From: Amorphus orientalis
GTDB lineage: Bacteria > Pseudomonadota > Alphaproteobacteria > Rhizobiales > Amorphaceae
Length of the DNA stretch: 64,000 nucleotides
NCBI RefSeq assembly: GCF_030814015.1
Contig: NZ_JAUSUL010000003.1
Location: forward strand, 372,001-436,000
Direction of reading: 5' to 3'
A program made the position numbers and the translations under genes. Within the stretch, counting starts at the first letter, position 1. Each line of letters begins with the position of its first letter. Below are positions 17,913-27,717 of this stretch, in pieces. The notes beneath the pieces were generated by a model, which was given only the letters and a program-made list of their open reading frames with translations, was not told the DNA's origin and searched no databases.

Positions 17913-18620
17913 TCAGGCCGGCGCGCGTCCCAGCGCATAGACCTGGTCCCTGCCGATCGCGAAGGTCCGGACCTCGCGCCGGGACGGCCACAGCCGGTCG
18001 AACGGGGCGGAGCGGATGTCGAGGCCGCCCGTCAGCGCGCCGAAGGCCGGCATCACCGCCCGCCGGCCGCACCCCACGAAGCAGCGGCAGCGCACCGAGC
18101 GGCCGCGGCCGGTCACCCGGGCCACCGGATGAAGGTGGCCGGCGATCTCGTTGGTCGCCGGATCGGCTTCCGGTTCGTGGCGGAAGACCACCCCGCCGAT
18201 CTCGATTTCCGGGGTAACCGTCCCGCCCCAGTCGGTCGGCGGCGCCGGATCGTGGTTCCCGGTCACCCAGACCCACTCCCGCCCTTCGATCAGCCCGGCC
18301 AGCACCTCCTGGGCGGAGGCCGGAAGCCGTTCGCCGGCGCTGCGATCGTGGAAGGAATCGCCGAGCGCGATCACCCGGGCCGGAGCGTAGTCCGCGATCA
18401 CCCGCGCCAGCCGGGCCAGCGTGATGTCGCTGTCATAGGGCGGCAGGAAGGTCCGCCGGCGCGCGAACGAACTCGCCTTCTCCAGATGCAGGTCGGCGAC
18501 CACCAGCGTGTCCTGGTCCGGCCAGTAGGCCGCGCCCGAGGGATCGAGCACGGCCGCCATCCCGCCGATCTCGACGAGACGATGGGTCCGGACGGTGGTG
18601 AGCGGCGCCGCCGCGGTCAT
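17913..18620 (-). CDS. pdeM: ligase-associated DNA damage response endonuclease PdeM
   Basis: Calcineurin-like metallophosphoesterase. In 235 residues all metal-binding motifs are present: ADLHLEKASSF (D-x-H), ALGDSFHD, VTGNHDP and AGHLHPVARV. This family travels with an Lhr-like helicase, an ATP-dependent DNA ligase and a beta-CASP exonuclease in a DNA-damage response set. Here the helicase gene overlaps it by 4 bp, but no ligase or exonuclease is in view. Confidence 0.92.
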   Translation of the reverse strand: MTAAAPLTTVRTHRLVEIGGMAAVLDPSGAAYWPDQDTLVVADLHLEKASSFARRRTFLPPYDSDITLARLARVIADYAPARVIALGDSFHDRSAGERLPASAQEVLAGLIEGREWVWVTGNHDPAPPTDWGGTVTPEIEIGGVVFRHEPEADPATNEIAGHLHPVARVTGRGRSVRCRCFVGCGRRAVMPAFGALTGGLDIRSAPFDRLWPSRREVRTFAIGRDQVYALGRAPA

Positions 18621-21184
18621 GCCATTGCTTCCTCGATCAATGCCTCGCCGGAGTCCGCCAGGATGGATTCGTCGGCCTCTCCGCCGACGGCTTCCTTGCC
18701 GATATCGAGCAAAATCGGCACGGCGAGCGGCGAGACCCGGGTCAGGTGTTTATGGACGATTCGCCCGTTGATGCGCGAGAGCATCTCGCCGAGGCGGCCG
18801 ATGTCCAGCAGCCCCGTGGAGGCGTCGGCCCAGGTCGCCTTGAGCAGAATATGGTCCGGCTCGTGATCGCGCAGCACGTCGTAGACGAGATCGGTCGACA
18901 CGGTCACCTGCCGGCCGGACTTCTCGGTGCCGGTGTGGCGCTGCTCGATGAGTTGGGAAACCACCGCGCAGGCCCGGAACGTGCGCTTGAGCAGATAGCT
19001 CTCCGCCAACCACGCCTCCAGGTCGTCGCCCAGGAGATCCTCCTCGAACAAATCGGACACCGCCATCCGGCCGCGGGCGATCATCGCGCCCATGTCCTCC
19101 AGCCCCCAGATCGCCAGCGCGTAGTCGGAGGCAACGAACCCGGTCGGCTTGGCGCCGAGCCGCTCCAGCCGCCGGGTCAGAAGCATGCCGAGCGTCTGGT
19201 GGGCGAGCCGCCCCTCGAACGGATAGGCCACCATGTAGTGCCGGTCGGCGCGCGGAAAGGTTTCGACCAGCAGTTCCTCGCGGGTCGGCAGCACCGAGCG
19301 CAGCTTCTGCATGGCGAGCCACTCGCCGACCTGGGCCGGCAGCCTATCCCAGCTCCCCTCGTCGGCGAGCAGGCCGCGCACGCCTTCCGCCAGATAGGTG
19401 GACAGCGGAAACTTGCCGCCGGCATAGACCGGGATCTTCGGCGTGTCGTCGCGGGCCTTGGTGACCAGCACCTCCTGCTCGCGCATCGCCTCGAACCGGA
19501 TCACCTGGCCGGCGAACATGAAGGTGTCGCCCGGCGCCATGGTCTCGATGAAATATTCCTCGATCTCCCCGAGGAGCCGGCCGCGGCCGCGCAAGAGCCC
19601 GCCCTTGCCCTTCGACACCATCCGGATCTTGACCAGCGGCGCCTCGACGATGGTGCCCACGTTCAGCCGGTAGCGCTGGCCCACGCTCGGATGGGAGAGC
19701 CGGTAGCGGCCGTCCTTCGTCTTCCGGATCTTGGCGAAGCGCTCGTAGGCGCGCAGCGCGTAGCCGCCGGTCGCCACGAAATCGACCACCCGGTCGAACG
19801 TCGCCCGGTCGAGCGCCCGGTAGGGATAGGCCGTGGTCACCTCGGCGTGGAGCGCCGCCGGATCGAACGGTGCCGAACAGGCCGCCCCCAGCACGTGCTG
19901 GGCGAGCACGTCGAGGGCGCCGTCGCGGATCGGCGGCGTGTCCTGGGCGCCCAGATAGTTGGCGTCCAGCGCCGCCCGGCATTCCATCACCTCGAACCGG
20001 TTGGCCGGCACCAGCAGCGCCTTGGACGGCTCGTCGAAGCGGTGGTTGGCGCGGCCGATGCGTTGGGCGAGCCGGCTCGCGCCCTTCGGCGCGCCCACGT
20101 GAATGACCAGATCGACGTCGCCCCAGTCGATGCCGAGATCGAGCGTCGAGGTGCACACCACCGCCTTCAGCCGGTTGTCGGCCATCGCCGCCTCGACCTT
20201 GCGCCGCTGGCCGCGATCCAGCGACCCGTGATGCAGCGCGATCGGCAGCGTGTCCTCGTTGATGCGCCACAGCTCGTGAAACAGCATCTCCGCCTGGCTG
20301 CGGGTGTTGACGAACACCAGCGTCGTCTTGTGGGCGCGGATCGCCTCGTAGACCGCCGGCAGCGCCCAGCGCGCCGAATGCCCCGACCACGGAATGCGCT
20401 CCTCCGCCTCCACGATGCGGATGTCCGGCTTGGCGCCGCCCGGCACCTCGACGATGTCGGCCATCCGCCTTGTTTCGCCCGACTGCGGCACCAGCCAGGC
20501 GCGCAAGCCCTCCGGGTCGGCCACCGTCGCCGACAGGCCCACCGTCCTCAGATCCGGCGCATGCCGCCTGAGCCCGGCCAGCCCCAGCGCCAGGAGATCG
20601 CCGCGCTTGGAGGTGACGAGGGCGTGCAGCTCGTCGAGCACCACCGTGGTCAGTTCGGAAAACAGCCGGTCGGCGCGCGGATCGGCCAGAAGCAGCGCGA
20701 CCTGTTCCGGCGTCGTCAGCAGGATGTCCGGCGGCGACCGTTTCTGGCGCTGGCGGCGGCTGGCGGGCGTGTCGCCGGTCCGGGTCTCCACGGAGACCGG
20801 CAGCCCCATTTCCGCGACCGGCGCCTCCAGATTGCGGGCGATGTCGACGGCCAGCGCCTTGAGCGGCGAGATATAGAGCGTATGCGGGCCTTCCCGCGCC
20901 ACCGGCCGGCGCCGCGTCTGCTTCTCCGCATGAAGCGCCACCAGGCTCGGCAGGAAGCCGGCCAGCGTTTTGCCGGCCCCGGTAGGCGCGATCAGGAGGG
21001 CGGATCGGCCCTCGCGCGCCCGGGCGAGCAGCTCCAGCTGATGCGGCCGGGGCGTCCAGCCGCGCGACAGGAACCAGCCGGCGAACGGCTCGGGCAGGAT
21101 CGCCTCATCAGCGGAAACGGGCGCATCGGTGCGGGCGGTCACGAGCCTTGCCCAGAACGGAACGGAAACATCGACCCATTCCAA
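18617..21184 (-). CDS. ligase-associated DNA damage response DEXH-box helicase (Lhr-like)
   Basis: 855-residue superfamily 2 helicase. Motif I is APTGAGKTLAGF, motif II LDELHAL, motif III LSATVADPEG, with VFVNTRSQAEM, CTSTLDLGIDWG and QRIGRANHR in RecA domain 2. The C-terminal winged-helix and Lhr-core domains follow. Lhr proteins move 3'-5' on single strands and prefer RNA:DNA hybrids; the shorter ligase-associated form is about this length. It is coupled to pdeM by a 4-bp overlap. The start could lie some 15-20 codons downstream. Confidence 0.93.
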   Translation of the reverse strand: MEWVDVSVPFWARLVTARTDAPVSADEAILPEPFAGWFLSRGWTPRPHQLELLARAREGRSALLIAPTGAGKTLAGFLPSLVALHAEKQTRRRPVAREGPHTLYISPLKALAVDIARNLEAPVAEMGLPVSVETRTGDTPASRRQRQKRSPPDILLTTPEQVALLLADPRADRLFSELTTVVLDELHALVTSKRGDLLALGLAGLRRHAPDLRTVGLSATVADPEGLRAWLVPQSGETRRMADIVEVPGGAKPDIRIVEAEERIPWSGHSARWALPAVYEAIRAHKTTLVFVNTRSQAEMLFHELWRINEDTLPIALHHGSLDRGQRRKVEAAMADNRLKAVVCTSTLDLGIDWGDVDLVIHVGAPKGASRLAQRIGRANHRFDEPSKALLVPANRFEVMECRAALDANYLGAQDTPPIRDGALDVLAQHVLGAACSAPFDPAALHAEVTTAYPYRALDRATFDRVVDFVATGGYALRAYERFAKIRKTKDGRYRLSHPSVGQRYRLNVGTIVEAPLVKIRMVSKGKGGLLRGRGRLLGEIEEYFIETMAPGDTFMFAGQVIRFEAMREQEVLVTKARDDTPKIPVYAGGKFPLSTYLAEGVRGLLADEGSWDRLPAQVGEWLAMQKLRSVLPTREELLVETFPRADRHYMVAYPFEGRLAHQTLGMLLTRRLERLGAKPTGFVASDYALAIWGLEDMGAMIARGRMAVSDLFEEDLLGDDLEAWLAESYLLKRTFRACAVVSQLIEQRHTGTEKSGRQVTVSTDLVYDVLRDHEPDHILLKATWADASTGLLDIGRLGEMLSRINGRIVHKHLTRVSPLAVPILLDIGKEAVGGEADESILADSGEALIEEAMA

Positions 21185-21218
21185 CCCCGGATCGGGCCGC
21201 GATGCAAGGCGCGATCGC

Positions 21219-22610
21219 TCACGCCGCCCGGTGCCACTCCGGTTCCGGCAGTCCGGCTTCCGCCAGTGCCGCCTTCTGGCGGGCGGCGATGCCGTCTTCG
21301 TCGACGCCGGCGATCGCCGACTGAAAGAGTTCGTAGAAGTTCAGCTCGGCATCGAGGTGCAGGAACACCGCGCCCAGCCCGATCGCGGCGCGGTCCATGA
21401 ACACGAACTCGCGCGGCACCGTCACCGGCCCCTTTTCCTTCAGCGCCTGATGCACCGAGAACGCCTCGCGGCGGCCGTAATCGCCGGGCTTGGTGCCGTC
21501 GGCGATGGTGCGCACCCGGTCGTCCAGAAGCGGGCCGTAAATGAAGCGCGCCCAGATGTTGAGGACGTCGATCAGGTCGTTGGACAGGCCCTTGAAGCCC
21601 CAGCGCTCGTAGGCCGCCACGATCCGGTCGCGGTCGTCGTTGGCGAGCCCGTGATAGAGCTCCAGCACGCCGGAGATGAAGGCCGGCGGGAAGATCCGGA
21701 TGCAGCCATAGTCGAGCAGGTTGATGCCGGCCGGCCTGCCCTCTTCCTCGTAGACCGAATAGTTGCCGAGATGCGGATCGCCGTGGATCACGCCAACCCG
21801 GGCGAACGGCCGCCACCAGGCGCGAAACAGCGTCTCGGCCAGCCGGTTGCGGTCTTCGAGCGAATGGTCCCGGAACTCCAGAAGCCGGCGCCCATCGAGC
21901 CAGGTCAGCGTCAGGAGGCGTCGGGTCGAGAGTTCGTCATGCACGTCGGGCACGTTGATGCCGGGCTCCTCGGACAGGACCGACTTGTAGAGCCGCGCCG
22001 AGCGGGCCTCGCGCTTGTAGTCCAGCTCTTCGCGCAGGCGCTCGCCGATCTCCTCGGCGATCTGGCTGGTGTCGAGGGCGGGGCGCATACGGCGGTGGAT
22101 GGAGAAGATCCACGACAGCTGCTTCAGGTCCGCCTCGACGGCGGAATCCATATCCGGATACTGCAGCTTGCAGGCAAGCCGCGTGCCCTCGTGGGAGACG
22201 GCCCGATGCACCTGGCCGAGGGAGGCGGCCGCCGCCGGCTCGTGCTCGAAGGAGGCGAACTTCGATTTCCAGTCGGCGCCGAGTTCCGCCGCCATCCGGC
22301 GCTTCACGAAGGCCCAGCCCATCGGCGGCGCGTCCGACTGCAGGGTGGACAGCTCCGCCGCATATTCCGGCGGCAGCGCATCGGGGATCGTGGACAGGAG
22401 CTGGGCCACCTTCATCAGCGGGCCCTTGAGGTTGCCCAGCGCGGCGGCCAGTTCGCCGGCGTGCTCGCCGCGCTCCAGATCCATGCCGAAGAAGCGCGCG
22501 CCGATCATCTTGGCGGCGACGCCCGACATGCCGGTCCCGACCCGGGCATAGCGCGCCGCCCGCCCGGAAAACCTGTTGCGCTCGCTGTCCGATCGCCCGT
22601 CAGTCGCCAT
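21219..22610 (-). CDS. ABC1/AarF (UbiB-type) atypical kinase
   Basis: 463-residue member of the ABC1 atypical kinase family, ATPases linked to ubiquinone biosynthesis or lipid handling at the membrane. The family KxGQ motif appears as LKGPLMKVAQLLS, the Ala-rich nucleotide loop as AAAASLGQVHRA, the lysine in LACKLQYPD, catalytic HGDPHLGNY and the metal-binding NLLDYGCIR. No C-terminal membrane helices are seen, unlike E. coli UbiB, so it resembles the soluble rhizobial AarF proteins. The gene lies 34 bp upstream of the helicase gene on the same strand, perhaps in one transcript. Confidence 0.9.
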   Translation of the reverse strand: MATDGRSDSERNRFSGRAARYARVGTGMSGVAAKMIGARFFGMDLERGEHAGELAAALGNLKGPLMKVAQLLSTIPDALPPEYAAELSTLQSDAPPMGWAFVKRRMAAELGADWKSKFASFEHEPAAAASLGQVHRAVSHEGTRLACKLQYPDMDSAVEADLKQLSWIFSIHRRMRPALDTSQIAEEIGERLREELDYKREARSARLYKSVLSEEPGINVPDVHDELSTRRLLTLTWLDGRRLLEFRDHSLEDRNRLAETLFRAWWRPFARVGVIHGDPHLGNYSVYEEEGRPAGINLLDYGCIRIFPPAFISGVLELYHGLANDDRDRIVAAYERWGFKGLSNDLIDVLNIWARFIYGPLLDDRVRTIADGTKPGDYGRREAFSVHQALKEKGPVTVPREFVFMDRAAIGLGAVFLHLDAELNFYELFQSAIAGVDEDGIAARQKAALAEAGLPEPEWHRAA

Positions 22611-22850
22611 GGTCGTCCGCCTTTGCGAAGAGAGTGCAGCCGACTATCTAGCCTTTCCGCGCGGGAAGGCCAGAGCGAACCCGATCTGTCCGATCGACGC
22701 AGGGGAAGTGCTCTCGTGCCTGATCCCTCACGCCGAGTGCGCTTGCGCGCACCGGCTCCGGGAGGGCGGCCTCCGGCCGGCGGACGGTCGTCCGCTGGTG
22801 GGATGGAGGCCGGTAGGCGGAAGCTGTTTCACACCGGGGCGCCAGTCACC

Positions 22851-22918
22851 AACCTGCGCACGGGACGGAAAACCGGTTCCCACTTTTCTTGGGATTTCCT
22901 TATTTCCAGCCGCAGGTT
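22851..22918 (+). repeat. palindromic repeat copy (upstream half of a tandem pair)
   Basis: Contains GACGGAAAACCGGTTCCCAC and an outer inverted pair AACCTGCG (22851-22858) and CGCAGGTT (22911-22918). It overlaps the second copy that ends at 22958. The 347-bp gap 22611-22957 otherwise holds nothing I recognise. Confidence 0.65.
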
Positions 22919-22958
22919 CCGGGCGGAAAAGTGGGACCCACTTTTCCTGAACCTGCTC
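22912..22958 (+). repeat. palindromic repeat copy abutting a stop codon
   Basis: Outer arms GCAGGTTC and GAACCTGC enclose a variant core in which GAAAAGTGGG and CCCACTTTTC pair perfectly. It reaches the last base of the stop codon of the small membrane protein gene on the minus strand. Confidence 0.7.
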
Positions 22959-23119
22959 TACCGTCGCATCATCATCAGGCCGCCGATCACGATGGCGAGC
23001 GCGGCGAGAAAGATCAGAAGCACGACCATCGCGGCCGCGCCGATGATCGCGCCCAGGGTCTTCCAGAAGCCCACGGTGGCGATCAGGATGATCAGGATAA
23101 GAAAGAAAATCAGCGGCAT
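22958..23119 (-). CDS. small two-helix membrane protein
   Basis: 53 residues from the ATG at 23119, which is preceded by GAGGAGG. Two hydrophobic segments fill the protein (PLIFFLILIILIATVGFW and AAAMVVLLIFLAALAIVIGG) with a basic end MMMRR. The family is not recognised. A longer in-frame reading to 23194 lacks a ribosome site. It may share a transcript with the GFA gene upstream (43 bp). Confidence 0.6.
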   Translation of the reverse strand: MPLIFFLILIILIATVGFWKTLGAIIGAAAMVVLLIFLAALAIVIGGLMMMRR

Positions 23120-23162
23120 CTGAGGCCCTCCTCGCGGTTCCGGACAGTCTGATGTAGCGGGA

Positions 23163-23648
23163 TCATGAGACCGGTCTCGGCCCCTCGCTGGCAAACCGCT
23201 TGGCGATGGCCGGCCAGATGTCCATGTCCGGAAAGCGCTCGAACGAGATTGTCGCCCCGGTCTGAACGCCCGGCAGGCGCTCCGCGGTCTGGGTCTCCAC
23301 GAACGGCAGCACCCATGAGGGATCGTCGAGCATCGGCGCCCGCATGTTCATGAAGCCCATTTCCGTCAGGTCGGTGTAGATCCAGGACAGGCAGTGCGGG
23401 CAGAACATGTGCCTGAGCGGCCCCTCCTTGAGGCCGCCGCGCACCGGCTCGGCCCCGCTCACCTGAAAACCGTTCACAGGGATCGCGACGCTGAGCGAAT
23501 AGGCGCCGCCCGTCATCCGCTGACAGCCGCGACAGTGGCATGCCGTGGTCAGGATCGGCGGCGCGCTGACCGTCATCGCCACCTGACCGCACCGGCAGTG
23601 CGCCGCAAGAGGCAGGCCCCAGCCCCGCTCGCCGCTCGCATCGTCCAT
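23163..23648 (-). CDS. GFA-family (glutathione-dependent formaldehyde-activating fold) zinc protein
   Basis: 161 residues with the cysteine pattern of the GFA/CENP-V fold: HCRCGQV, CHCRGCQRMTGG and FCPHC, which bind structural and catalytic zinc. Members are called formaldehyde-activating by homology, but most have no proven activity. The flanking genes give no metabolic clue. Confidence 0.85.
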   Translation of the reverse strand: MDDASGERGWGLPLAAHCRCGQVAMTVSAPPILTTACHCRGCQRMTGGAYSLSVAIPVNGFQVSGAEPVRGGLKEGPLRHMFCPHCLSWIYTDLTEMGFMNMRAPMLDDPSWVLPFVETQTAERLPGVQTGATISFERFPDMDIWPAIAKRFASEGPRPVS

Positions 23649-23705
23649 TGCCCCGCCCCTTCTGTCCGCTGTCGACCGCGTTCGGCCCGGTGAGGCCCCC
23701 TGCAG

Positions 23706-25550
23706 TCAGCCCTTTTCCTGTTCCAGCTCGTCGATCATGCGCTCGATCACGCCGAGCCCCTTCTGCCAGAAGGACGGGTCCCGTGCATCAAGCCCGAACG
23801 GAGCCAGGAGTTCCGAATGGTGCTTGGTGCCGCCGGCGCGCAGCATGTCGAAATACCGGTCCTGGAAGCCGGATTCCGCGTTCTCATAGACCGCGTAGAG
23901 CGAATTCACCAGACAGTCGCCGAACGCATAGGCGTAGACATAGAACGGCGAATGGATGAAGTGGGGAATGTAGGTCCAGTAGGTCTCGTAGCCGTCGGCG
24001 AGCCGGATCGCCGGGCCGAGGCTCTCGCGCTGGACGTCGAGCCAGATCTCGCCGATCCGGTCGGACGTGAGTTCGCCGTCGCGACGCTCCAGATGGACCC
24101 GGCGCTCGAAGGTGTAGAAGGCGATCTGCCGGACCACCGTGTTCAGCATGTCCTCGACCTTGGCCGCGAGCATGGTGCGTCGGCGCTCCGGAGTCGGGGC
24201 GGACGCGAGCAGGTTCTGGAAGGTCAGCATCTCGCCGAACACGCTGGCCGTCTCCGCCAGCGTCAGCGGCGTCGGCGCCATCAGCGCACCGTTAGGGGCC
24301 GCGAGCAGCTGGTGCACGCCGTGGCCGAGTTCGTGGGCGAGCGTCATCACGTCCCGGGTGCGGCCCTGATAGTTGACCAGCACGTACGGGTGCACGCTCG
24401 GCACGGTCGGATGGGCGAACGCGCCGGGCGCCTTGCCCGGCCGGGGCGGGGCGTCGATCCAGCCATTCTCGAAGAAGCGCTCGGCGAGCGCGGCCATGTC
24501 GGGCGAGAAGCTGCCATAGGCAGTCAGCACCTGGTCGCGCGCCTCGGTCCACGGAATGATGCGGTCGTCGGCATCCGGCAGCGGCGCATTGCGGTCCCAG
24601 TATTCAAGCTGGTCCTTGCCGAGCCACTTGGCCTTCATCGCGTAGTAGCGGTGGGACAGGCGCGGGTAGGCGTCCTGAACCGCCGAGACCATCGCGTCCA
24701 CCACCTCGCGCTCGACGCGGTTCGCCAGATGGCGGGAATCAGCCACGTCCTCGAAGGACCGCCACCGGTCGGAGATCTCCTTGTCCTTGGCCAGCGTGTT
24801 GGTGATCAGCGTGAACGTCCGCAGGTTCTCGCCGAAGACGCCGGCCAGCGCCGTTGCAGCCTCCTTGCGCACGGCCTCCGACGAATCCTGAAGCTTGTTC
24901 AGCGCCTGTTCCAGCGTCATCGTCTCGCCGCCGACGGTGACGGAGAGCGCCGCCATCGTCTCGTCGAACAGCCGGTTGAAGGCGCCGCGCGACGTCACCG
25001 ATTTCTCGTGGAAGAGCTGCTCCAGCCGGTCCTCCAGCTGGTGCGGACGCTCCTTGCGGACGTCCTCGATCCAGGGCCGGTAATGGGCGAGCGCCGGATC
25101 GGCCAGGGCGCTCTCCATCAGCGCCTCGTCGATATTGTTCAGCTCGAGCTGGAAGAAGAGCAGATGCGAGGTCGCGGCCGTCAGCTTGTCCTGAACGTCG
25201 CCGTAGAACTTGCCCCGGACCGGATCGGTCGTGTCGCCGGCATAGACCAGCCCGGCATAGGAGAAGATCCGCCCTAGGCGTTCGTCGATGGCCTCGTAGG
25301 CCGCCACGATCGCCGCCAGCGCCGCGCCGCCGTTCTGGCCGGCCGCGATGTCGCCGAGCTTGCCCTTGTAGGCCTCCTCGAACGCCGCGCAGTCGGCGGC
25401 GATGGACACCAGATCCTCCCGCACCTCCGCGGAATCGATCGACGGATAGAGATCGGAGAGATCCCATTCCGGGAGCCGCCCGGTTTCGCCAGCGGCGGCG
25501 GCGCCGGCGCGCTCGGTGTCGGCAAGCGGATGGAGGTCCGTGAACGTCAT
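23706..25550 (-). CDS. pepF: oligoendopeptidase F (M3 family)
   Basis: Cytoplasmic zinc metallopeptidase that cuts short peptides. At 614 residues it is the normal length for the M3B family. The zinc motif is LAHELGHGVHQLL (HExxH), with a downstream third ligand region in LAETASVFGEML. The N-terminal oligopeptidase F domain spans about 130-200. It stands divergent from the L,D-transpeptidase gene, 216 bp away. Confidence 0.95.
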   Translation of the reverse strand: MTFTDLHPLADTERAGAAAAGETGRLPEWDLSDLYPSIDSAEVREDLVSIAADCAAFEEAYKGKLGDIAAGQNGGAALAAIVAAYEAIDERLGRIFSYAGLVYAGDTTDPVRGKFYGDVQDKLTAATSHLLFFQLELNNIDEALMESALADPALAHYRPWIEDVRKERPHQLEDRLEQLFHEKSVTSRGAFNRLFDETMAALSVTVGGETMTLEQALNKLQDSSEAVRKEAATALAGVFGENLRTFTLITNTLAKDKEISDRWRSFEDVADSRHLANRVEREVVDAMVSAVQDAYPRLSHRYYAMKAKWLGKDQLEYWDRNAPLPDADDRIIPWTEARDQVLTAYGSFSPDMAALAERFFENGWIDAPPRPGKAPGAFAHPTVPSVHPYVLVNYQGRTRDVMTLAHELGHGVHQLLAAPNGALMAPTPLTLAETASVFGEMLTFQNLLASAPTPERRRTMLAAKVEDMLNTVVRQIAFYTFERRVHLERRDGELTSDRIGEIWLDVQRESLGPAIRLADGYETYWTYIPHFIHSPFYVYAYAFGDCLVNSLYAVYENAESGFQDRYFDMLRAGGTKHHSELLAPFGLDARDPSFWQKGLGVIERMIDELEQEKG

Positions 25551-25766
25551 CTGCGAGATCCCTCAAAGCTTGGTCGGTGAGCCGATAGCACGCCCGCCCG
25601 GCACTGTCCCGGATCGAAAGACCGATCGGACCGGCGCGGCAGGAAGGCCACAGGCTCACAAAGAACTGACCGTGGGACACCGGTATGGCGTCTCATGGTG
25701 GTTGCTAGTTGTTCACTCCTTCGGCCCTATTCAATGAGCGAATCGCGGTTCGAATGGAGTGGTGGG

Positions 25767-27401
25767 ATGCGAGCGGTCCTTTTTGCCAGTTTCGTGGCCA
25801 TGCTGGCGCTCGGCGGGGGCACCGCCTCCGCGTTGCCGGCTGTGCCGGCGGATCCGGCTGACGCATCCAAGATCCCGGCCGCAAGCGAACGCCCAGTGCC
25901 GTCCCGTTCCGCACTGCAGATGGCGCTGGAGACCCGACTGCTGGGTTCGGAAAGCGCGGACCTCGGATTCCATGACGCGCTCGTCGCCTTTTACGAGGAC
26001 CGCGATTTCCGCCCGGTGTGGGTCGCCGAAGACGCGCTGACGCCCGAGGCGGTCGCCGTCCGCGCCCGGCTGGCCGCGGCTACCGAGGACGGCCTCGACC
26101 CGGACACCTACCGGATCTCGGAGCCCATGCTGGACACGGGGCCGCATCCGGCCGCGCCGGATCTCGCCGCAACCGAGCTGTCGCTTTCCCGGGCCGTGAT
26201 GGCCTTTGCCCGCGACGCCCAGTCCGGCCGGGTCGATCCGAAACGGATCTCCTCCATCATCACCATCCAGCCGCCGGTGCCCGATCCGCTGGTCTCGCTG
26301 AAGCGCGTGGCATCGGCCAGCGATCCCGCCGCCGCCCTGGAGGCGTTCAATCCGCCGCACCCGGAGTTCAAGGCGCTGAAGGCCGCGCTGGCGGCCGAAC
26401 GCGCCTCGTCGGCCGAGCAGCCGCTCCCGGTCCCGCGGGGCCGCAACCTGCGCCTCGGCGACACGGACGACCGGGTGGGCCTCCTGCGCCACCGGCTGGG
26501 CGTGACGCTCCACCGCGGCAGCGACGTCGCCGTCTACGATGCCGATCTGGTCGAGGCGGTGAAGGCCTACCAGAAGGAGCATGGCCTGCGTCCGGACGGC
26601 ATCGTCGGCCCGAACACGCTGGCGGTCCTGAACCGCGGGCTGGAGCGCGACCTGGAGACCGACATCCTGGTCAACATGGAGCGCTGGCGCTGGATGCCGC
26701 GCGAACTCGGCGCGTCCCACGTCTTCGTCAACATTCCCGAATATCAGGTCCGCATCCGCCGCGACGGGGTCACCGCCTATCAGGGCCGGGTGATCGTCGG
26801 AAAGCCGGGCAATTCCACGCCGATCTTCTCCGACGAGATCGAGCACATCGTGGTCAACCCGTACTGGAACGTGCCCTACTCGATCGCCAAGAACGAGATG
26901 CTCTCCAGCATCCAGAAGAACCCGTCGGGCTATTTCGCCAAGCGCGGCTACGAAGCGGTCTACAAGGGTCGGGTGGTGAACCCGAGTTCGGTCTCCTGGA
27001 CGCCACAGATGCTGCGTCAGGTGCGCATCCGCCAGAAGCCCGGCCGCGGCAACGCGCTCGGCACGGTCAAGTTCATGTTCCCGAACCAGCACGCCGTCTA
27101 CCTGCACGACACGTCCAGCCCGCGCCTGTTCGAGCGCGGCACCCGCGCCCTCAGCCACGGATGCGTGCGCGTCGACCAGCCGTTCGCGTTCGCCGACGCG
27201 CTTCTGGCCGAGGAGCCCCACTGGAACGGCAGCCAGCTGAAGCGCCTCGTCGGCGGCGGCGAACGCTACGTCAATCTGGAGCGGCACATCCCGGTCCATC
27301 TCGCCTATTTCACCCTCCAGGCCGACGCGGACGGGACCCTGGACCGCTTCGTGGACGTCTACGGCTATGACCGGCGGGTGGCGGCGCAGCTCAAGGACTG
27401 A
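25767..27401 (+). CDS. L,D-transpeptidase with peptidoglycan-binding domain (YcbB/LdtD type)
   Basis: Periplasmic enzyme that makes 3-3 cross-links in peptidoglycan or attaches proteins. The ATG at 25767 follows GGAGTGG and begins a Sec signal (MRAVLFASFVAMLALGGGTASA); upstream ATGs lack a ribosome site. In 544 residues there is an N-terminal scaffold domain (DRDFRPVWV), a peptidoglycan-binding domain (AVKAYQKEHGLRPDGIVGPN) and a YkuD catalytic domain with ALSHGCVRV carrying the nucleophile Cys and its His. Rhizobiales rely heavily on such cross-links. The DUF882 protein next door is often its neighbour. Confidence 0.93.
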   Translation: MRAVLFASFVAMLALGGGTASALPAVPADPADASKIPAASERPVPSRSALQMALETRLLGSESADLGFHDALVAFYEDRDFRPVWVAEDALTPEAVAVRARLAAATEDGLDPDTYRISEPMLDTGPHPAAPDLAATELSLSRAVMAFARDAQSGRVDPKRISSIITIQPPVPDPLVSLKRVASASDPAAALEAFNPPHPEFKALKAALAAERASSAEQPLPVPRGRNLRLGDTDDRVGLLRHRLGVTLHRGSDVAVYDADLVEAVKAYQKEHGLRPDGIVGPNTLAVLNRGLERDLETDILVNMERWRWMPRELGASHVFVNIPEYQVRIRRDGVTAYQGRVIVGKPGNSTPIFSDEIEHIVVNPYWNVPYSIAKNEMLSSIQKNPSGYFAKRGYEAVYKGRVVNPSSVSWTPQMLRQVRIRQKPGRGNALGTVKFMFPNQHAVYLHDTSSPRLFERGTRALSHGCVRVDQPFAFADALLAEEPHWNGSQLKRLVGGGERYVNLERHIPVHLAYFTLQADADGTLDRFVDVYGYDRRVAAQLKD

Positions 27402-27717
27402 GCCGGCTATCCGCGCAAGATCCGGGCAAGCTTTCGCAGCTAATCCCCAACGCTGACGCGGATCCGGACGCTCCCTGCCTTCAGGCGGGACGCGCGTTCG
27501 CAGGCGCGCGTCACAAAATGGCCCCGTTCGCGACGGAAGAGCGGCATACGGGAGGCGGCACGGTCGAGGCGACGTCGTGCCCGCTCGGCCAGCGCGGGAT
27601 ACCGACCGTCCGATCTTTTCACCGGACGAACAATACGGTAAATCCTCTTTTAACCCGTTCCGCCCTAATGCAAGGGTTCGGGATTGTAGCTGTCGCCTTC
27701 AAGCCAAGGACTGCATC
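27402..27717 (+). other. intergenic region with a GC-rich hairpin
   Basis: No gene is evident in these 316 bp. A perfect inverted repeat GACGCGCG / CGCGCGTC (27489-27496 and 27505-27512, 8-base loop) follows the transpeptidase gene; it has no T run, so it is at best a Rho-dependent or stabilising 3' end. The remainder presumably holds the promoter of the DUF882 gene. Confidence 0.4.

Noticed and set aside
18746-21400. Plus-strand frame of 884 codons opposite the Lhr-like helicase
   Set aside because: Antisense shadow of a high-GC gene with all helicase motifs on the minus strand.
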